DNA of 54,948 bases from a virus. Positions 37,652 to 44,584 of the stretch are shown here, piece after piece (positions within the stretch are counted from its first letter, which is position 1; the number at the start of each line of letters is the position of its first letter). A program made the position numbers and the translations under genes. The notes below the pieces were generated by a model. The model saw only the letters and a program-made list of their open reading frames with translations. It had not been told where the DNA came from and searched no databases. The stretch is from IMG/VR virus record IMGVR_UViG_3300034094_000062, positions 1-54,948 of that record; one strand, 5' to 3'.

Positions 37652-38815
37652 TTATGCTGGTATATACATTATGTAATAGCAACCAATTGTTGGTTGGTTG
37701 TTTTGGTGAGCTTGACTTTGTCCTGTATCTTCTAAAGATACAGTTATATTTGATTCTGATAAAGAAGATAGTCCAACAGTTGCTAAAGCTCCAGAAGTAG
37801 TAGATTGTAATCTATATGTCTCAGTATTACCTCTGTCTTGATACCAAACAATAGGATTAGTAGTAGAAGGTGTTATAAAAGGTCCTCCGCCTAAAGCTGT
37901 TGTAAAATGAGAATGTTTATTATCATCAACATTTACAATATGTGTATGAGTAGGAATTTCAGGAATTCCTAATGTTACAAAGTTTGTACCTACTTTTGTA
38001 CCTAATGCATATGTTGGATTAAATGTTGGGGATGATGATGGATTAACAGCATTATCCATAGATGGTCCTAACATAGTTCCATCTGTAACACCAACAGGTG
38101 CTCTACCTCTTAAATCAGGGACACCAGGATTTCCACCATTACATAAATATACATTCTCATATTCTCCAGTAGGAATACCCTTTCCTGTACTATCAAACAA
38201 TCCTGTTAAACTTGGGGCAAACCAAGGATAAGCTACATAAGGAACCATTTTTGTGTATTGCTTTGTAGTTGGACCAACAAGACCTTCATCTTCTAATATA
38301 TTAACAACTAAATTACTTAATTCATCTTCTAATACATAATTATTTAAACTTAAAATAGTTGTTGTTAATAATTGATCTGTTTGACACAGCTGATCTATTA
38401 CAGCTTGAAGAACATTATGTGTATTAGAAAATGTTGTTTCCTCTACTGTTAAACATCCTTCATTATAAGGGCCTTCTAATATTTCTAAATTATTAGTAAC
38501 ATTATTAACTAAATCTTGTAAATCACAAGCTGAATCAATAAGAGCTTGTAATAAATCATTTAATGTTGGACCAGCACATCCTACACAAGGAGGAATATTA
38601 TTTGCTACTATTGAGCAAACTCCTTCTAAGTCTACAATAGGTTTAATACCTGTTCCATTTAATGTACTAATAAGAAATTGAGCTAGAGTTTGTTCTACAA
38701 ATTCTAGTGTATCACCGTTTTGAATTCCTAGTGCAGGAATATCTGCTCCTGTATATTTTACACATTTATCTGATGTAATTTCAGAGCATCCATTAAAACA
38801 ATTTGTACAAGACAT
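37652..38815 (-). CDS. Tail collar/fibre-like protein (387 aa)
   Basis: The C-terminal half looks like the phage tail-collar domain: VYLCNGGNPGVPDLRGRAPV, then PEIPTHTHIV, two later HxH/HSH positions and CYYIMYIPA at the end. In known tail fibres this domain lies at or near the tip and trimerises. The N-terminal 200 residues have many cysteines (MSCTNCFNGCSE, PPCVGCAG) and repeated helical segments that could form a shaft or attachment part. It overlaps nothing and lies between two poly-Thr-containing appendage genes. A fibre or tail-tip protein is a good guess; the receptor is unknown. Confidence 0.7.
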   Translation of the reverse strand: MSCTNCFNGCSEITSDKCVKYTGADIPALGIQNGDTLEFVEQTLAQFLISTLNGTGIKPIVDLEGVCSIVANNIPPCVGCAGPTLNDLLQALIDSACDLQDLVNNVTNNLEILEGPYNEGCLTVEETTFSNTHNVLQAVIDQLCQTDQLLTTTILSLNNYVLEDELSNLVVNILEDEGLVGPTTKQYTKMVPYVAYPWFAPSLTGLFDSTGKGIPTGEYENVYLCNGGNPGVPDLRGRAPVGVTDGTMLGPSMDNAVNPSSSPTFNPTYALGTKVGTNFVTLGIPEIPTHTHIVNVDDNKHSHFTTALGGGPFITPSTTNPIVWYQDRGNTETYRLQSTTSGALATVGLSSLSESNITVSLEDTGQSQAHQNNQPTIGCYYIMYIPA

Positions 38816-38830
38816 AATATATATTTTATT

Positions 38831-40240
38831 TTATAAGTTTTTTACTAATCTTACTGAGCGACCATATTTTTTACCAAAAGAAAAAACTGATGCATTATTA
38901 TTATTTTGAAATAAAATAAGGTAAAAAGCATCAGAAGCACCACTAGTTGTAACACTCCACCAATTACCACCTTCTCCTAAATACCAAAAAGTACCAAAAG
39001 TATCTGGAGTACGGTTACCACCAGGTAAAGCTGTAAAGCCACTACTATTGGTTGCACCTGAATTCATATTCCAATGAGTAGTTCCTGCTTCTTTTAAAGC
39101 TTGTCCTGCTAATCCTCCTCCACCTAAAGAACTAATTAAAGTATTAAACTCTGTTTGTGTAGGAACATGATATCCTGCAGGTGCTAATTGTTTTCTCAAT
39201 GCTGGGTTAGCAGCTGATGCAGCATCATATATTCCAACAACCGCATACCAATTGTATAATTTACCATAAACACATTCATTTGCTGGGTCATTGTCATAAT
39301 AACACCATGCTCCTGTGGTAAGATTTTGCCAAGCTGCAGGGTTACTAACTTGAGGAATTGGAGTACCATCAGAGTATGTAGTTACATTAAGATTGCAAGC
39401 TGTCCAGGTTTGTGCACCAATAGTAACATCTGTTAGCTGACAACAAGTTGTGGTTGTTGTGGTTGTTGAGCTTGTAGTAGTAGTAGTTGTTGGAGCTATT
39501 GTTGTTGTAGTAGTGGTTGGTGTAACAGTTGTAGTTGTTGTAGTTGTTGGTGGTATTGTAGTAGTAGTTGTTGTTGTAGGAACACATAATACTGCTTCAC
39601 AAGTAGATTGTTCTGTTTCTGTATTTATATTAAAAGAAGTAGGACTACTTGATGTACCCATAAATTCTAATATTTGAAAAACAAATCCATAAAAATCATC
39701 ATAATAAAACTGCCCAACATTTAAAGGTCCAACATTTGCTCTTATATATGATCCACTAGTTTCACAAGTCTCACAAACAAGTTGTTCTATTCTATAAAGG
39801 TAACTAATTACAGTTGTAGTAGTAGTGGTGGTACTAGAACTTGTAGTTGTAGTAGGAGTTATAGTAGTGGTTGTAGTTGTTGTACTACTGGTAGAAGTAC
39901 TAGTAGAAGAAGTAGTTGTACTAGTAGATGTTGTAGTTGTTCTTATTGGTGGAGCCTCAAAACAATTCTTTACACAATTTGCTGTTAGTTTTACAACTTG
40001 TGAAGCAATTTGATTAACAGAATATTTTGATACATAATCAGGGTTGATTTGTTTATAAAATAAAATTCTTCTGTATTGTATCAAATCAAAAATTGCTGAT
40101 CCAGAAATAGGTTTATTCAGCATAAACACTATATTATTATACATAGTGCTTGAAAGCTGTGCTAATTTACAATCTATAGAAGCTATTAATGAATTAATAT
40201 CTCCACACTTTGTACAGTTAGTTTGTTTAGGATAGAGCAT
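38831..40240 (-). CDS. Modular appendage protein with poly-Thr linkers, cysteine module and FISUMP domain (469 aa)
   Basis: Residues 1-100 are an attachment-like domain with Cys pairs (TNCTKCGDI, SIDCKL). A long Ser/Thr linker follows, then the CETC-type cysteine module (39584-39812), another very long Thr linker (39446-39583) and a C-terminal FISUMP domain (38834-39446) with IGAQTWTACNLNV, GTPIPQV, LTTGAWCYYD and LAPAGYHVP. FISUMP is the repeat family named for the Fibrobacter succinogenes major paralogous proteins. Its function is not known in detail, but it is often surface-exposed. The same modules in the same order close the 1757-residue tail protein. It overlaps the end of the preceding small zinc-knuckle gene by 14 bases. 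Confidence 0.75.
   Translation of the reverse strand: MLYPKQTNCTKCGDINSLIASIDCKLAQLSSTMYNNIVFMLNKPISGSAIFDLIQYRRILFYKQINPDYVSKYSVNQIASQVVKLTANCVKNCFEAPPIRTTTTSTSTTTSSTSTSTSSTTTTTTTITPTTTTSSSTTTTTTTVISYLYRIEQLVCETCETSGSYIRANVGPLNVGQFYYDDFYGFVFQILEFMGTSSSPTSFNINTETEQSTCEAVLCVPTTTTTTTIPPTTTTTTTVTPTTTTTTIAPTTTTTTSSTTTTTTTCCQLTDVTIGAQTWTACNLNVTTYSDGTPIPQVSNPAAWQNLTTGAWCYYDNDPANECVYGKLYNWYAVVGIYDAASAANPALRKQLAPAGYHVPTQTEFNTLISSLGGGGLAGQALKEAGTTHWNMNSGATNSSGFTALPGGNRTPDTFGTFWYLGEGGNWWSVTTSGASDAFYLILFQNNNNASVFSFGKKYGRSVRLVKNL
38834..39446 (-). repeat. FISUMP domain, copy in the 469-aa protein
   Basis: The domain shares GTPIPQV, NLTTGAWCYY, YGKLYNWYAV, LAPAGYH and GFTALPGGNR with the copy at 27678-28247, but several loops differ in length. 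It forms the C-terminus of the protein. Confidence 0.8.
39446..39583 (-). repeat. Long poly-Thr linker before the FISUMP domain in the 469-aa gene
   Basis: About 46 residues of mainly Thr with a few Pro, Ser and Val (PPTTTTTTTVTPTTTTTTI is a sample). It is the longest such linker in the window. Confidence 0.85.
39584..39812 (-). repeat. CETC-type cysteine module, copy in the 469-aa protein
   Basis: The module has LVCETCETSG, FYYDD, ILEFMG and CEAVLC. It lies between two very long poly-Thr linkers and is followed by a FISUMP domain, as in the 1757-residue protein. Confidence 0.7.
39813..39945 (-). repeat. Poly-Thr/Ser linker after the N-terminal domain of the 469-aa gene
   Basis: A Ser/Thr run of about 44 residues joins the attachment-like N-terminus to the CETC-type module. 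Confidence 0.85.
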
Positions 40241-40352
40241 TTATACAAAAGTTTTTAATTTTATTTGCTATAGAATAACAAGCATTACATAGTCCTTGTT
40301 TTAATTGACACCCACATCCCACTTGTATCCCACACTTACTACAAATTGCCAT
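40227..40352 (-). CDS. Small cysteine-rich zinc-knuckle protein (41 aa)
   Basis: The frame starts at ATG 40352 and ends with TAA at 40227, and overlaps the next gene's start by 14 bases. The sequence MAICSKCGIQVGCGCQLKQG continues with LCNACY, giving CxxCG...CxC...CxxC. These cysteines could hold one zinc ion or two. The position between two co-directional structural genes, the coupled overlap and the motif support it as real despite its size. A role as a small structural or assembly factor is only a guess. The codon use looks like its neighbours'. Confidence 0.6.
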   Translation of the reverse strand: MAICSKCGIQVGCGCQLKQGLCNACYSIANKIKNFCINALS

Positions 40353-40360
40353 TTTATTTA

Positions 40361-40924
40361 TTATTGAAAGTTAATTAAATAATTATTACCAGAACACCCA
40401 CAGTTGTTATTGATAAAAGTATCTAACATCTTAGATGCTTTATTATATAATTTATTAGCTGTAATAGGATCACAGTTATTAGCTGCTGCTATAGAACCCT
40501 GAATAAAGAAATATATTGTAGATAGATCCACTTTACTTTGTGTTTTAATAGCTTGATCGCATTCCATCATATCTAATTTCATAAATGCTTCATCAAACTT
40601 TGCTTGTAATCTATCTACACGCATTATAGTTTTTTCTACAAAATATACATCTGGTGGTTCTATAGTGTATTTAAAAGAATATATTCCATCAGGAAGAGGT
40701 TGTTGTACTCCTGGTTCTGTTATTTCTAGTGTATCAGAAGTAAAAAAATTAAGTTCTAACACATTAAATGGTATAGAAACTTTTTCAAATCCAGGTACAC
40801 ATATTTCTATAGTTGGATCTGTTACTACAGGAGGTTTAGTGGGGTAGATAGAAATATCTAACACAGATAAACTAAGTACATCGAATGTAGGAACAATTGT
40901 TATATTTAATTGTATTTCGTCCAT
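40361..40924 (-). CDS. Structural protein of the appendage block, unknown function (187 aa)
   Basis: The first 100 residues are beta-rich (LPDGIYSFKYTIEPPDVYF), like an immunoglobulin-type fold. The next 80 are helical, ending in a cysteine-rich tail (NNNCGCSGNNYLI). It is the first gene after the terminator at 40931-40976, leaving no room for a full promoter between them, so read-through or an unnoticed promoter must feed it. It precedes the zinc-knuckle and appendage genes. No enzymatic motif is visible. A connector that holds the appendages is possible but unproven. Confidence 0.5.
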   Translation of the reverse strand: MDEIQLNITIVPTFDVLSLSVLDISIYPTKPPVVTDPTIEICVPGFEKVSIPFNVLELNFFTSDTLEITEPGVQQPLPDGIYSFKYTIEPPDVYFVEKTIMRVDRLQAKFDEAFMKLDMMECDQAIKTQSKVDLSTIYFFIQGSIAAANNCDPITANKLYNKASKMLDTFINNNCGCSGNNYLINFQ

Positions 40925-40930
40925 ATGGTT

Positions 40931-40976
40931 GAAAAAAAAATACCAGAGGAATGTGGAATATCCTCTCCTCTGGTAT
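40931..40976 (-). terminator. Rho-independent terminator
   Basis: An 11-bp perfect stem (ATACCAGAGGA at 40966-40976 on the minus strand, pairing with 40940-40950) has a 15-base loop and is followed by nine T (40932-40940). It closes the transcript of the head-gene block and sits between the 390-residue structural protein and the 187-residue protein. Confidence 0.9.
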
Positions 40977-40999
40977 AGATTATTTATTAAAAAAGTTTC

Positions 41000-42172
41000 T
41001 TAAGGAATCAACGTACTTGTTGTTGAAGTAGTTGGCCATACAGTTGTAGTAGTAGAAGTTGTTGTAATACAAGTTCCAGTTTCATCTACAAGGTCTCCTA
41101 ACAATCCTTCAATCAAATCATCAATATCTGTTTCAGCTCCACTATTTGAAGGAACAGCGATAATTACTTGAGAGTCTTGTTCGATGTAATCACCCCATTG
41201 GTAAGCTGATCTATCATACTCATTAAACTTAATGTAGTAAGTAGTGTAGTTAGTACCATCAGAAACCCAGCTTTCAAAGTTACCATTATACCCTACCATT
41301 CTGTAAAGGTGTTTTAGGTAACCAGCTTGGTAGCTGTAGAAGTTTTTCTCTAGTTGAATAATTTCATCAGAAGTACCTCTAGCATAGTTAGAACGTTGTG
41401 TAATTACAGCATTAGCAACAATGTTACAATTATCAGCAACAATAAAGTCAGCTGTAGTTGCAGGACCACTGTATACAAATGTACGGAACCACATTCTATC
41501 AAACTCATAAGGGAATGCTGCAACATCACATGGTTGACCATATTTAGTTAATGGTTTTCCAGAAATACGAAGTTTAGCAGCAGAGTTATTACCGATTCTT
41601 TGGAATTGATAGAAATCATTAAAATTAATGTTATCAGGATTGATACCAGGAGCTTGTTGAGTAAGTTTCAAAATAAAAGCATCAATTAATGCTGGTACAT
41701 CTACTGTATCACAAGGATCTGCACCACAATCACAACAAGGAGCTTGTACAGTTACTGAGCGTGTAAACCCATTAAAATACAATGTATCCAAGTAAGAAGA
41801 ATGTGCACGTAGTGTTAATGTTACAACATCACCACAATGTACATTCCAACCATCAACATCTGTAACTTGAGTTACAGGAGTAGGGCATCCAGATACTTTG
41901 TAAAATTCAGTTACATTTGATTTACAAGAAGAACCTGTAGGACATCCAGCAATTTTGTCAGAACGTTTTGTTCCTTGCAAATAAGTGTTAACTCTACCTT
42001 GAGCTACATAAAAGTAATTTCCTGTAGCAGTAGGAGATGCAGGATCAATTACAGTGTAGTCAGCGTTGAAGAAACCTACTTCACCTGCAGACAAATTTTG
42101 TGTAGAACCTGTGCTAGCAATATTACTGCCAACAGGAACTACAAAAAGCGTGTTTAATGAAAAATCAGCCAT
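41000..42172 (-). CDS. Structural protein with C-terminal poly-Thr tail (390 aa)
   Basis: This conserved-looking structural protein is two genes after the capsid-associated genes (MADFSLNTLFVVPVGSNIAS). It has a beta-rich middle with cysteines (CCDCGADPC) and no enzymatic motif. The last 25 residues are a Ser/Thr run (TTTSTTTTVWPTTSTTSTLI), the same kind of linker found in the appendages. It may be an auxiliary capsid or tail protein that displays or anchors something by the threonine tail. Its position immediately before the strong terminator fits an abundant late product. The exact role is not clear. Confidence 0.6.
   Translation of the reverse strand: MADFSLNTLFVVPVGSNIASTGSTQNLSAGEVGFFNADYTVIDPASPTATGNYFYVAQGRVNTYLQGTKRSDKIAGCPTGSSCKSNVTEFYKVSGCPTPVTQVTDVDGWNVHCGDVVTLTLRAHSSYLDTLYFNGFTRSVTVQAPCCDCGADPCDTVDVPALIDAFILKLTQQAPGINPDNINFNDFYQFQRIGNNSAAKLRISGKPLTKYGQPCDVAAFPYEFDRMWFRTFVYSGPATTADFIVADNCNIVANAVITQRSNYARGTSDEIIQLEKNFYSYQAGYLKHLYRMVGYNGNFESWVSDGTNYTTYYIKFNEYDRSAYQWGDYIEQDSQVIIAVPSNSGAETDIDDLIEGLLGDLVDETGTCITTTSTTTTVWPTTSTTSTLIP
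41003..41070 (-). repeat. Ser/Thr tail of the 390-aa structural protein
   Basis: The last 23 residues are a Thr/Ser run (TTTSTTTTVWPTTSTTSTL). It is the only such tail in the head-proximal block. Confidence 0.8.
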
Positions 42173-42199
42173 TTTATTTATTTATTAAGTGTTAAAAAA

Positions 42200-42931
42200 T
42201 TATTCGTTTGTTTGTATTCTATATTGTGCATTTTGCACTGCACTTTGATTCTCTGTAAACATCGCTAAGTTCTGAACTGTTAAATCTAATAATTCATCTT
42301 CTAAGTATGTTTCTAATTCACAATTTTGATCTATTGATGGTGTGCCATCAAATTTAATATATCCCTCTTTATCAATGTAAACTGGATATCTCATATAACT
42401 TATACATATTTCTTTTGGTGTGAATGTACCATCTGTAAATATGCTTATTTCATCAGAGGATAGGAAGTTAAATGTTTCTTGATATTCAAAACTTGGTTTG
42501 TAGTGTGTATTGTTTAAAATAAACTGTAAATCACCATGCTTTGCTAAATCTCGATTAATCCAAATCTTTCTATTTTTACAAATTCCTTTATCAGCTAAAA
42601 CATATGAATCTATATAAAACATATATTTTGGGTCTAAGGAATGTAAATTAGCTTTCCACTGATTTAGTTCTTTGTTTTTTAATGTTAATGGTAATGTTCC
42701 TTCGTTATATGCTATTATAAGACTTTGTAAATCTTCATAACGTTTTTTAAAGGAATCTAGCCCCATCTGGCTAACAGTACTAATGTTATCAACTTTTTGC
42801 TTTATCAACTTAATCTGAGCTTCATTAAGAGCTAAGATTTTATCTTCAAGCTGGATTTGTTGATGCTCATTAGTTGATAGCTTATTTAATCGTTGATCAA
42901 TTTTATATAATAAACTATCTACTGGTATCAT
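42200..42931 (-). CDS. Connector-type structural protein (243 aa)
   Basis: The N-terminal half is a long coiled-coil-like helix (LEDKILALNEAQIKLIKQKV). The C-terminal half has a beta part (YPVYIDKEGYIKFDG) and a final helix (LDLTVQNLAMFTENQSAVQN). I have seen this C-terminal pattern in head-tail connector or ring proteins of Bacteroidota phages, but cannot be specific. The gene follows the 322-residue head protein in the same direction. There is no signal peptide or membrane segment. Confidence 0.5.
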   Translation of the reverse strand: MIPVDSLLYKIDQRLNKLSTNEHQQIQLEDKILALNEAQIKLIKQKVDNISTVSQMGLDSFKKRYEDLQSLIIAYNEGTLPLTLKNKELNQWKANLHSLDPKYMFYIDSYVLADKGICKNRKIWINRDLAKHGDLQFILNNTHYKPSFEYQETFNFLSSDEISIFTDGTFTPKEICISYMRYPVYIDKEGYIKFDGTPSIDQNCELETYLEDELLDLTVQNLAMFTENQSAVQNAQYRIQTNE

Positions 42932-42957
42932 ATTTTATATTTTTAAAAACTAGCCAC

Positions 42958-43926
42958 TTAAACAGCAGCTAGTTTTTTAGTTTTTAATTTTTGTTCAAGA
43001 GTGATTAATTCATCTTGATTATCATCATCGATTAAGAATTTAACCAAATCTTCTTCATCTTTAGCAATTTCAAATTCTCCTTCATAAACTTTACCATTAG
43101 GTTTTATTCTATAAATAGAATGTGTTACTGCTTGTTTAACTAAGTCTTTAATATGTAATAAATTCTCTTTCATATCGGCAAATCTATTAAATACTTCTAC
43201 AGGATTTAATCCTTGGAAAGCTCCAGATTTAAATTCAGATTGTTTTAACATATTATCTACTTGGTTGTAAACAATTTCTTCTTTTGTATCATCTGTTACT
43301 GGAAGACCAAGTTGTCTAGCAACTTTACGTTTTTTCTCAGGTGTCATACTGTCAAACTTAACAATTGCTTTATTAATCAATTGTTTTTTCTTAAATATGA
43401 TTCCACTTTCAATATCCTCATCAACAACATAAAATTGTGTTTCTGCTGGATATTCACCTCTTTCCCATGCTTGATAAGAACTTGCAATAGTTGGATGTAC
43501 TCTAAGCCATGAAAAAGCTAATTCTTGAAAAGGAGTAGATAAATCAAAGTAGTTGTCTCCATCTAAAAGTTTTACTGCTTGTACGTGTGTATAATCTTCA
43601 TTAGATAGAGATAGTCCATAGTTCCAAAATTTAGAACGAGGGCCTAAATCAATATCACCTAAAGCAGCTTCTAGTTTTGCACGAAGCTTGGTAACTCTTT
43701 CAATTTCTAATTCTCTTTCTGTAGGATCTGCAATTCTTTTAATATAAGCTGCATTTGGGTCTAAACCTGTTCTGTATTGACCATCCAATTCTTTGTAAGG
43801 ATATTTGAATACTCCTGTTCCTGGTATTCTTGTAAGTCCTTTTGATGCTAAACCTCCTTGCATTGTTTGCAATTGAGAAGTTGTATAATCTTTCTTTAAT
43901 GTAGAAATCTTTCCTAATTTTGCCAT
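42958..43926 (-). CDS. Head-region structural protein downstream of the capsid gene (322 aa)
   Basis: The protein is mostly helical and highly charged (KLGKISTLKKDY at the N-terminus, ENLLHIKDLVKQAVTHSIYR near the C-terminus). It has no visible enzymatic motif. Gene order (second after the major capsid protein, apart from the HNH gene) points to a head or connector protein of the crAss-like set. The start is preceded by the shared AACTACATNATG motif (43927-43935). The 200-base structured region upstream separates it from the HNH gene. Confidence 0.5.
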   Translation of the reverse strand: MAKLGKISTLKKDYTTSQLQTMQGGLASKGLTRIPGTGVFKYPYKELDGQYRTGLDPNAAYIKRIADPTERELEIERVTKLRAKLEAALGDIDLGPRSKFWNYGLSLSNEDYTHVQAVKLLDGDNYFDLSTPFQELAFSWLRVHPTIASSYQAWERGEYPAETQFYVVDEDIESGIIFKKKQLINKAIVKFDSMTPEKKRKVARQLGLPVTDDTKEEIVYNQVDNMLKQSEFKSGAFQGLNPVEVFNRFADMKENLLHIKDLVKQAVTHSIYRIKPNGKVYEGEFEIAKDEEDLVKFLIDDDNQDELITLEQKLKTKKLAAV

Positions 43927-43935
43927 GATGTAGTT
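43927..43935 (-). promoter_or_regulatory. Shared start-site motif AACTACATC before the 322-aa gene
   Basis: On the minus strand AACTACATC runs directly into the ATG. The same motif, with one variable base before ATG, occurs at 47432-47440 and 52527-52535. It contains no classic Shine-Dalgarno and may be a translation-related signal. Confidence 0.4.
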
Positions 43936-43959
43936 AATTAATTATTATTGGTTTAAATT

Positions 43960-44122
43960 TGCAGAATGTCCCCATCGAAGGGAATGCAATATAGACATGT
44001 AGTCTAGTATTCATCATTCTGTTTGAGATCAATCCCCTCTAGGAGGGAGTGGGTATGAGGGGATCTTTCTCAGAAAAATGAGTTACTCTGGGACGCTGTT
44101 CTTGTGGGTAGCGTAGTAACTA
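43960..44122 (-). ncRNA. Candidate structured RNA: three strong hairpins after the HNH gene
   Basis: The roughly 160 bases between the HNH stop and the next gene are visibly richer in G and C than the rest. Three independent stems are perfect or almost so: 43962-43968 with 44015-44021 (7 bp), 44032-44039 with 44057-44064 (8 bp, extended by GAGA/TCTC at 44025-44028 and 44068-44071), and 44083-44087 plus 44093-44097 with 44110-44119 (5 + 5 bp around a bulge). A structured RNA linked to the HNH endonuclease, such as part of a group I intron, is possible, but I could not find the conserved intron core. The strand is taken from the surrounding genes. Confidence 0.4.
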
Positions 44123-44128
44123 CTGTTA

Positions 44129-44584
44129 TTATTTATTTAATTTTAATACTCTTTCAACATGTTTAATTTCCATATGAGGATTGTGTAACTCTCTATGACA
44201 ATTTGAACATAACAGCATACATTTTAATGCTTCTTCAAGAATTTCATCATCAGACTTATATTTTAAATATTGAGTTTTTATTTCAAAACTTTTATTAAAA
44301 GGATCTATATGATGAAAGTCAAATGCTGCTATATTTTTATTATATCCACATTTTTCACACTTTCCTCCAAACATTTCAATTAATTGTAGTTTCTTTTCTA
44401 TACCTTTTATAGTATATTTATTTAAACCATAATCATCTTTGAATTGTTTAGATTGTTTAGAAGATTTAAGATATTTATCTTTGTCATGACATATTTGACT
44501 ACAAAAAAGTTTATCTTTTCTTCTTTTTCTACCAGATTTTGAATCTGGTATAGGACTTCCACAATGTTTACAGTTATCAATCAC
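44129..44584 (-). CDS. HNH homing-type endonuclease (151 aa)
   Basis: The N-terminus has a zinc finger (CKHCGSPIP, then FCSQICHDK). The C-terminal half is a clear HNH nuclease: CEKCGYNKNIAAFDFHHIDP, then LLCSNCHRELHNPH. The start is GTG (44582-44584) and shares one base with the TAG stop of the major capsid gene, so its translation is probably coupled. Free-standing HNH endonucleases are mobile and spread by cutting allelic sites without the insert. The insertion right after the capsid gene would be a typical place. The hairpin-rich region 43960-44122 follows. Confidence 0.9.
   Translation of the reverse strand: MIDNCKHCGSPIPDSKSGRKRRKDKLFCSQICHDKDKYLKSSKQSKQFKDDYGLNKYTIKGIEKKLQLIEMFGGKCEKCGYNKNIAAFDFHHIDPFNKSFEIKTQYLKYKSDDEILEEALKCMLLCSNCHRELHNPHMEIKHVERVLKLNK

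Noticed and set aside
39450-40013. Plus-strand open frames encoding poly-valine or CSCSRS-like peptides opposite the Thr linkers
   Set aside because: They are antisense products of the ACN repeats. Similar antisense frames occur throughout the minus-strand genes, and none has a plausible start context or family motif.
25900-41100. CRISPR array in the repetitive region
   Set aside because: The repeats are coding poly-Thr runs of irregular length without unique spacers and without cas genes.
43962-44021. tRNA-like fold with a 7-bp acceptor-like stem and TTCGATG loop
   Set aside because: It is only 60 bases, has no D arm, lacks the G-C pair that closes the T loop, and has no CCA or normal anticodon arm. 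It is better taken as one hairpin of the structured element.
43927-44584. Group I intron or IscB/HEARO-type system
   Set aside because: The HNH protein is only 151 residues with no RuvC part, and the conserved P, Q, R and S elements of group I introns were not found. The capsid gene also looks complete. Kept only as an open question.
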